Positions 7,012 to 9,793 of a DNA stretch of 9,793 nucleotides are shown one piece after another. Position 1 is the first letter of the stretch. Each line of letters begins with the position of its first letter. Source of the stretch: a bacterium (GTDB lineage Bacteria > Verrucomicrobiota > Verrucomicrobiia > Limisphaerales > J093); assembly GCA_021784265.1 (NCBI GenBank), contig JAJXTA010000052.1, positions 1 to 9,793 of the forward strand. The letters run 5' to 3'. The notes beneath the pieces were generated by a model. It worked only from the letters and a program-made list of their open reading frames with translations. It was not told where the DNA came from and made no database searches. The position numbers and the translations under genes are program-made.

Positions 7012-7971
7012 TCACGGCGTCGAGCTCGACCCGCTTCCGTGCTTCCAGTCGTAGGGCTTGCCCGTGTCCCAAAACGACTCCGGCTTGTCCCCCGTATCCA
7101 TCGGCGAGGTCTTGAGAAACGAGGTCTGCGTGGGCTGGAAGTCGGTGTCCCGAATGATCGTGGGGGTGAGGAAGATGAGGAGATTGGACTTGTTGCGTTG
7201 TTTGAGTTCGTGGCGAAAGGCCAAGCCCAGGACGGGCAGGTCGCCCAGCAGGGGAATCTTCGTGTAAGCCTTCGAACGGTTATCACTCACCAAGCCGCCC
7301 ATCACCAGGGTGTTGCCACTGGGGATCAGCACCCGCGTCTCGATCCGCCGCACCGCGTAAATATTGGCTTCGTTCACCGTCCCGTTGAGAATCTTTCGGT
7401 CCACCGAATCCAGGGTGGCGACCTGCGGCACCACTTTGAGGGAGATTTGGTTGGTCCCGGCAATGCGCGGGGTGACCTCCAGGGAGGTGCCCAGGTTGGT
7501 GTAGGTCACCAGGGCGCCGGCGGGAGTAAGCTGGGTCCCCGGAGTGATTTGATAGTTCGGATAGAGGCGGGTCACATCCAGCGTGGCCGTCTCGTTGTCC
7601 AACGTGACCGCGCGCGGGGTGGCCACTACCTCCGTCTCCGTGTCGGAGTTGAGAAAGGAGAGGACCGCCTTGACGCCGTCGGCGTTGAGGAAGCCCACGT
7701 TGGGGAAGAAGCCGCGGGCAGTGTCGAAGTTCAAGCCCGGGGGCCCGACCCCTGAGTTGCCCAGCAGGGAGCTCATGGTCATGATACTGGTGAAGGGCGC
7801 CGAGCCGGCGGAGGTGAGCGTGCGCCCGCTGGGGAGGGTCGTGGTGGTTTGCACGGGGGTGCCGGGCGAAGTGGTCACTATTTGCCCGGAGTTCAACCCG
7901 TTGCCCAGGGCGATATTCTGGGCGCTGAGCGTGTTCAGCCAGTCGATGCCGCGGGCGGCCGTGGGATTCAT
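7012..7971 (-). CDS. Secretin C-terminal part (gate/beta-barrel domain), separated from its N-terminal part by an in-frame TAG
   Basis: This is the C-terminal half of a PilQ/GspD-family outer-membrane secretin, in the same frame as the N-terminal half at 7993-8988. In full-gene numbering (TAG = codon 332) it spans residues 340-658. 'GVKAVLSFLNSDTETEVVATP' begins at 438 and is the usual start of the secretin barrel region. 'GTSLEVTPRI' is at 500-509 and 'LIPSGNTLVMGGLVSDN' at 554-570. The family signature 'IPLLGDLPVLGLAFR' is at 578-592, followed by 'LLIFLTPTII' at 603-612. The tail (615-658) is polar and ends 'GSGSSSTP'. The first ATG after the TAG is at 7971, with a GGAG six bases before it, so internal reinitiation is possible. 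Such a product would have no signal peptide and could not reach the outer membrane by Sec on its own. It works as a secretin only if the TAG is an error or is read through; otherwise this is a broken gene. Confidence 0.85.
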   Translation of the reverse strand: MNPTAARGIDWLNTLSAQNIALGNGLNSGQIVTTSPGTPVQTTTTLPSGRTLTSAGSAPFTSIMTMSSLLGNSGVGPPGLNFDTARGFFPNVGFLNADGVKAVLSFLNSDTETEVVATPRAVTLDNETATLDVTRLYPNYQITPGTQLTPAGALVTYTNLGTSLEVTPRIAGTNQISLKVVPQVATLDSVDRKILNGTVNEANIYAVRRIETRVLIPSGNTLVMGGLVSDNRSKAYTKIPLLGDLPVLGLAFRHELKQRNKSNLLIFLTPTIIRDTDFQPTQTSFLKTSPMDTGDKPESFWDTGKPYDWKHGSGSSSTP

Positions 7972-7977
7972 GGACGT

Positions 7978-7981
7978 CTCC
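7978..7981 (-). promoter_or_regulatory. Possible Shine-Dalgarno GGAG before the internal secretin ATG
   Basis: GGAG lies six bases upstream of the ATG at 7971 and eleven bases after the TAG. In the intact gene these bases encode L-E of 'ILETSM', so the match may be accidental. It matters only because it could allow reinitiation after the premature stop. None of the other starts checked here has a convincing Shine-Dalgarno site. Confidence 0.25.
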
Positions 7982-7992
7982 AGGATGTTGGC

Positions 7993-7995
7993 CTA
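7993..7995 (-). other. In-frame amber codon (TAG) inside the secretin gene
   Basis: On the minus strand the codons read GTC CTC ATC TAG GCC AAC ATC CTG GAG, i.e. V-L-I-stop-A-N-I-L-E. Secretins have 'VL(I/V)EA.I.E' here, so the TAG replaces the conserved glutamate by one G-to-T change (GAG to TAG). Both flanks are in the same frame and both are secretin-like, so a frameshift is excluded. The other stops read in this window are TAA (9588) and TGA (9036, 7012, 4164, 748); this is the only TAG. Read error, recent nonsense mutation and suppressed amber cannot be told apart from sequence alone. Confidence 0.9.
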
Positions 7996-8988
7996 GATGA
8001 GGACCTGGCGGGTGGGAGTATCCAACTGGGTGAGGATCGTCTCCACCGTGGTGAATTCCTTCTCCGTGGTCTGGACCACGAGCGAACTGGTGCGCACATC
8101 CTTGCTGATCTTGCTGCGCACGGGCAGGGCGTTGGAGAGCACCAGCATGATGTTGGTGGGATTGGCGTAGTGTAACTGAAACACCCGCGTCACCAACGGC
8201 TCTTGGGCCGGGGGCGGACGGAACGTGATCCGGTCGATGTGGGTGTTGGTGTTCTCGACGAGCATGAGGTTGTTGTTCTCCAGAACCGAATCCAGCGCCT
8301 GGCGGGGCGTCACGTGCTCCCAGCGCACCGAGATGGTATTCGTCAGGAACGGGACCGGTTTGTTCTCCGGGTCGATCCCCGCCGTCACACGCGGGTCGAA
8401 CAAGAGATTAAGATTCGCCAACCGGCCCAAGCTGGTGATGGCGTCCAGCACCGGTTGATCCTCAATCTTGATCGGCACCGACGCGGGCGCGGCGGCCCGG
8501 GCGGGGGTGGCGCTCGAGCCGGGGCTCGTGTTGGCCGCCACGGCCGGGGTCGGAAGACCAGCCGTGTAGGTGACCCGCAGGGTCTTGGGCTGGCTGCCCG
8601 GCACCAGCACCAGGCTGTAACGGGAGAGGAAGTCCTCCAGCGCCTGACGCGCCGTGAGATTCTCCCACCGCACCGAGACGGGGTCCGCCCACTTGGGAAT
8701 CGCCTTGCCCCCGGCGTCCACGCCGTTTTGAACCCGTTCATCCAACTCCAGCGTCAGTTGCGCTTGCTCCGCCAAGGTCCGGATAATCTCCAGCGGAGGG
8801 TCTTCGAGAGTGATTAAGAGGATCTTCTCGCCGCTCGGGGGCGGAGCGGGCGCCGCGGCTGGGGCCGGGGCAACACTAGGCTTGCTGGCGGCGGGGGCGT
8901 TGGTGGCGGTCGCGTTCGTCTGGGCGCGGCCGCAGGGGCTCGCCCACGGCAGGCCGGCGAGCAGCAGCAAGGCGAGGATTGTCTTCAT
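7993..8988 (-). CDS. Secretin N-terminal part (signal peptide, two N0/STN-type domains, N1 domain), ended by a premature TAG
   Basis: 331 codons from ATG at 8988. The frame is open for 190 more codons upstream, but that stretch is antisense-like filler overlapping the PilP-like gene. M1 gives a signal peptide 'MKTILALLLLAGLPWAS' ending 'GRAQT'. An Ala/Pro linker follows (26-52). Two N0/STN-type periplasmic domains come next: about 54-141 ('VSVRWENLTARQALEDFLSRY' begins at 104) and about 170-256 ('ISVRWEHVTPRQALDSVLENN' begins at 219). An N1/Secretin_N KH-like domain runs from about 267 ('RVFQLHYANPTNIMLVLSNAL' begins at 268) to 'LDTPTRQVLI'. The next codon is TAG, and homologous sequence 'ANILETS' follows in frame, where the family reads 'VLIEA'. 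Alone, the product would be a periplasmic fragment without a barrel. With the PilO- and PilP-like genes upstream, this is most like pilQ of a type IV pilus system; a type II secretion GspD is the alternative. Confidence 0.87.
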   Translation of the reverse strand: MKTILALLLLAGLPWASPCGRAQTNATATNAPAASKPSVAPAPAAAPAPPPSGEKILLITLEDPPLEIIRTLAEQAQLTLELDERVQNGVDAGGKAIPKWADPVSVRWENLTARQALEDFLSRYSLVLVPGSQPKTLRVTYTAGLPTPAVAANTSPGSSATPARAAAPASVPIKIEDQPVLDAITSLGRLANLNLLFDPRVTAGIDPENKPVPFLTNTISVRWEHVTPRQALDSVLENNNLMLVENTNTHIDRITFRPPPAQEPLVTRVFQLHYANPTNIMLVLSNALPVRSKISKDVRTSSLVVQTTEKEFTTVETILTQLDTPTRQVLI

Positions 8989-9035
8989 GCGCTTAAAGAG
9001 TTGCGTGCCTGGCGGCGCCCCAACGCGGCACCGGT

Positions 9036-9575
9036 TCACGGGTTGCCCTCCCGAAACGAGAGCACCCGACGCACGCCATCGACGAGTACCACCACTGAAT
9101 CGGCACCAATCTCCAGACACTTGATCCGAGCTTTGCCCCCGGGCAACTTCACTTCGCCCTCCTCTCCCTCGGCGAGCGTGGTTCGGTTGATGGTGGCCAA
9201 GCGGCTGGTCGGGGTGCGAAGGATGGCGTGCAAGACCAAGCTGGCGGCGGTAATCACCGGCGCCTTGGCTGGCCCGGGGCCCAGACCCGAGGCGGTGGGC
9301 GGCGGCGGCGGCGCCCGGCGCACCGAGCGCGGGAAGAACGGGTCGCGCCCGCCGTTGTGCGGGTCGTCGGTAAACGCCCCGACCGTAACCGGCGGGGCGC
9401 TGGTCGCGGCATTGGCGGTCGGCTTGGCCGCGTTGGTCGCCCCGGTTTTGGGCGCCGCCGGCGGCGCGGCGGGCGGGGTCGGTCCGCACCCGGGCAAGAG
9501 CCAGCCCACCAGCACGCTGGCAGCCATCCGCCACACCGGACCCCAGCCAAACCGACATCGTGAGGCAGCGCTCAT
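9036..9575 (-). CDS. PilP-like inner-membrane lipoprotein of a type IV pilus/type II secretion system
   Basis: 179 residues. A hydrophobic stretch (17-29) leads to 'WLLPGC', a lipobox-like site with the candidate lipidated Cys30. M17 is an alternative start that would give a more typical short lipoprotein signal; M1 lies 12 bases after the upstream stop and is kept here. A Pro/Ala/Thr linker (31-62) is followed by 'GGRDPFFPRS' (75-84), the 'RDPF.P' motif typical of PilP. A Pro-rich spacer leads to a compact beta domain (about 110-174) of the PilP/GspC homology-region type: 'LVLHAILRTPTSRLATINRT', then 'GEEGEVKLPGG' and 'VVVLVDGVRRVLSF'. In such systems this protein links the inner-membrane PilN/PilO-type complex to the N0 domain of the secretin. 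Its place between a PilO-like gene and the secretin (47 bases downstream) is the classic pilO-pilP-pilQ order. The family call rests on motif and position; sequence conservation in this family is low. Confidence 0.8.
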   Translation of the reverse strand: MSAASRCRFGWGPVWRMAASVLVGWLLPGCGPTPPAAPPAAPKTGATNAAKPTANAATSAPPVTVGAFTDDPHNGGRDPFFPRSVRRAPPPPPTASGLGPGPAKAPVITAASLVLHAILRTPTSRLATINRTTLAEGEEGEVKLPGGKARIKCLEIGADSVVVLVDGVRRVLSFREGNP

Positions 9576-9587
9576 GTGGGCAAGGCG

Positions 9588-9793
9588 TTAGTGGGGGGTG
9601 GTCGGCTGAACCAAGGCGACGATCCGCACCGCGAACCGTAGCCGCTCCGGGTCCTCGGGCCGTACCACGTCGGGCACCCGGATCGAAGTTACTTGAAACT
9701 GCAAGTACGGGTAGTTGTTCTCGAGGTAAGCCAGGAACTTGCCAAAATCATGATAGTACCCGGCAAACAAGGTGTCGGAGAACGTCGCCGCCC
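9588..9793 (-). CDS. PilO/GspM-like alignment-complex protein, C-terminal fragment (5' part outside window)
   Basis: The frame is open from the right edge to TAA at 9588, leaving the last 67 residues. It begins 'AATFSDTLFAGYYHDFGKFL' and ends 'ALVQPTTPH'. The pattern 'G.YHDFGKFLAYLE', then 'YPYLQFQVTSI', then a strand '(L)RFAVRIVALV', fits the ferredoxin-like C-terminal domain of PilO-type proteins, in which 'G.Y..l..FL..L' precedes the beta-strands. The TTG at 9770 is an internal leucine of this domain, not a start. In known systems the protein spans the inner membrane and pairs with PilN. The Verrucomicrobiota also have a PilO-like pilus-locus protein of the Amuc_1100 kind, so this could be its local equivalent. 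The PilP-like gene follows after 12 bases. The fragment is short, so the family call leans partly on context. Confidence 0.68.
   Translation of the reverse strand, partial: AATFSDTLFAGYYHDFGKFLAYLENNYPYLQFQVTSIRVPDVVRPEDPERLRFAVRIVALVQPTTPH

Noticed and set aside
6999..7286. Upstream in-frame extension of the 944-aa protein by 96 codons
   Set aside because: It overlaps the conserved end of the secretin gene, is a Ser/Arg/Pro-rich shadow frame, and would place the signal peptide internally.
7972..7995. Frameshift as the cause of the split secretin
   Set aside because: Both halves are in the same frame and the codons between them read as secretin sequence (A-N-I-L-E-T-S), so a single-base substitution to TAG explains the break.
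8989..9035. 47-base gap before the secretin as promoter or terminator
   Set aside because: No -35/-10-like pair, no convincing hairpin with a T-run and no Shine-Dalgarno site; a simple intra-operon spacer fits better.
9295..9315. GGC repeat tract near 9299
   Set aside because: It encodes the Pro-rich spacer of the PilP-like protein; such runs are common in GC-rich genes and show no sign of being a regulatory repeat.
8989..9558. Upstream in-frame extension of the secretin by 190 codons
   Set aside because: It overlaps the PilP-like gene in another frame, has low-complexity Arg/Gly/Ala composition, and would bury the clear signal peptide starting at 8988.

Overview
The window (about 65% G+C by eye) looks like one strand-coherent operon from a member of the Verrucomicrobiota, probably near Limisphaerales/Pedosphaera. 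This rests on protein style rather than a marker gene: secreted giants with NHL repeats, 'DPDQDGLSN' calcium loops, C-termini of the 'LESTTNL...W...RFYR' kind, and few Shine-Dalgarno sites. All genes supported here lie on the minus strand, so transcription runs from the right edge to the left edge. There is no gene-free stretch over 50 bases. I see no tRNA, rRNA, CRISPR array, IS element, promoter or terminator.

Right part (9793 to 7012): the tail of a type IV pilus/type II secretion alignment-complex gene set. In transcription order it holds the C-terminus of a PilO-like protein (cut by the window edge), a PilP-like lipoprotein with the 'RDPF.P' motif, and a PilQ/GspD-like outer-membrane secretin with a duplicated N0-type periplasmic domain. 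The secretin frame is broken by one in-frame TAG (7993-7995). It sits exactly where the family has a nearly invariant glutamate, and homologous sequence continues in the same frame on both sides.

Middle and left (6998 to 1): three consecutive large secreted paralogs of 944 aa, 1139 aa and at least 250 aa. The third runs off the left edge and is open without a stop. Each has a signal peptide and an N-terminal NHL beta-propeller. The two complete ones continue with a chitobiase C-terminal-like Ig fold ('YTTDGS.P'), a cohesin-like beta-sandwich, a dockerin-like double calcium-loop module, a second cohesin-like sandwich and a C-terminal beta domain ending in 'RFYRV..(A/L)P'. The genes are joined by ATGA start/stop overlaps, and the first begins 13 bases after the secretin stop.

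How they may work together (inference): the PilO/PilP/secretin proteins would form an envelope-spanning channel or pilus base. The co-transcribed NHL/cohesin/dockerin proteins would be its cargo, its surface partners, or a self-assembling surface layer. The amber codon puts the function of the secretin in this genome in doubt, unless it is a sequencing error or is read through.
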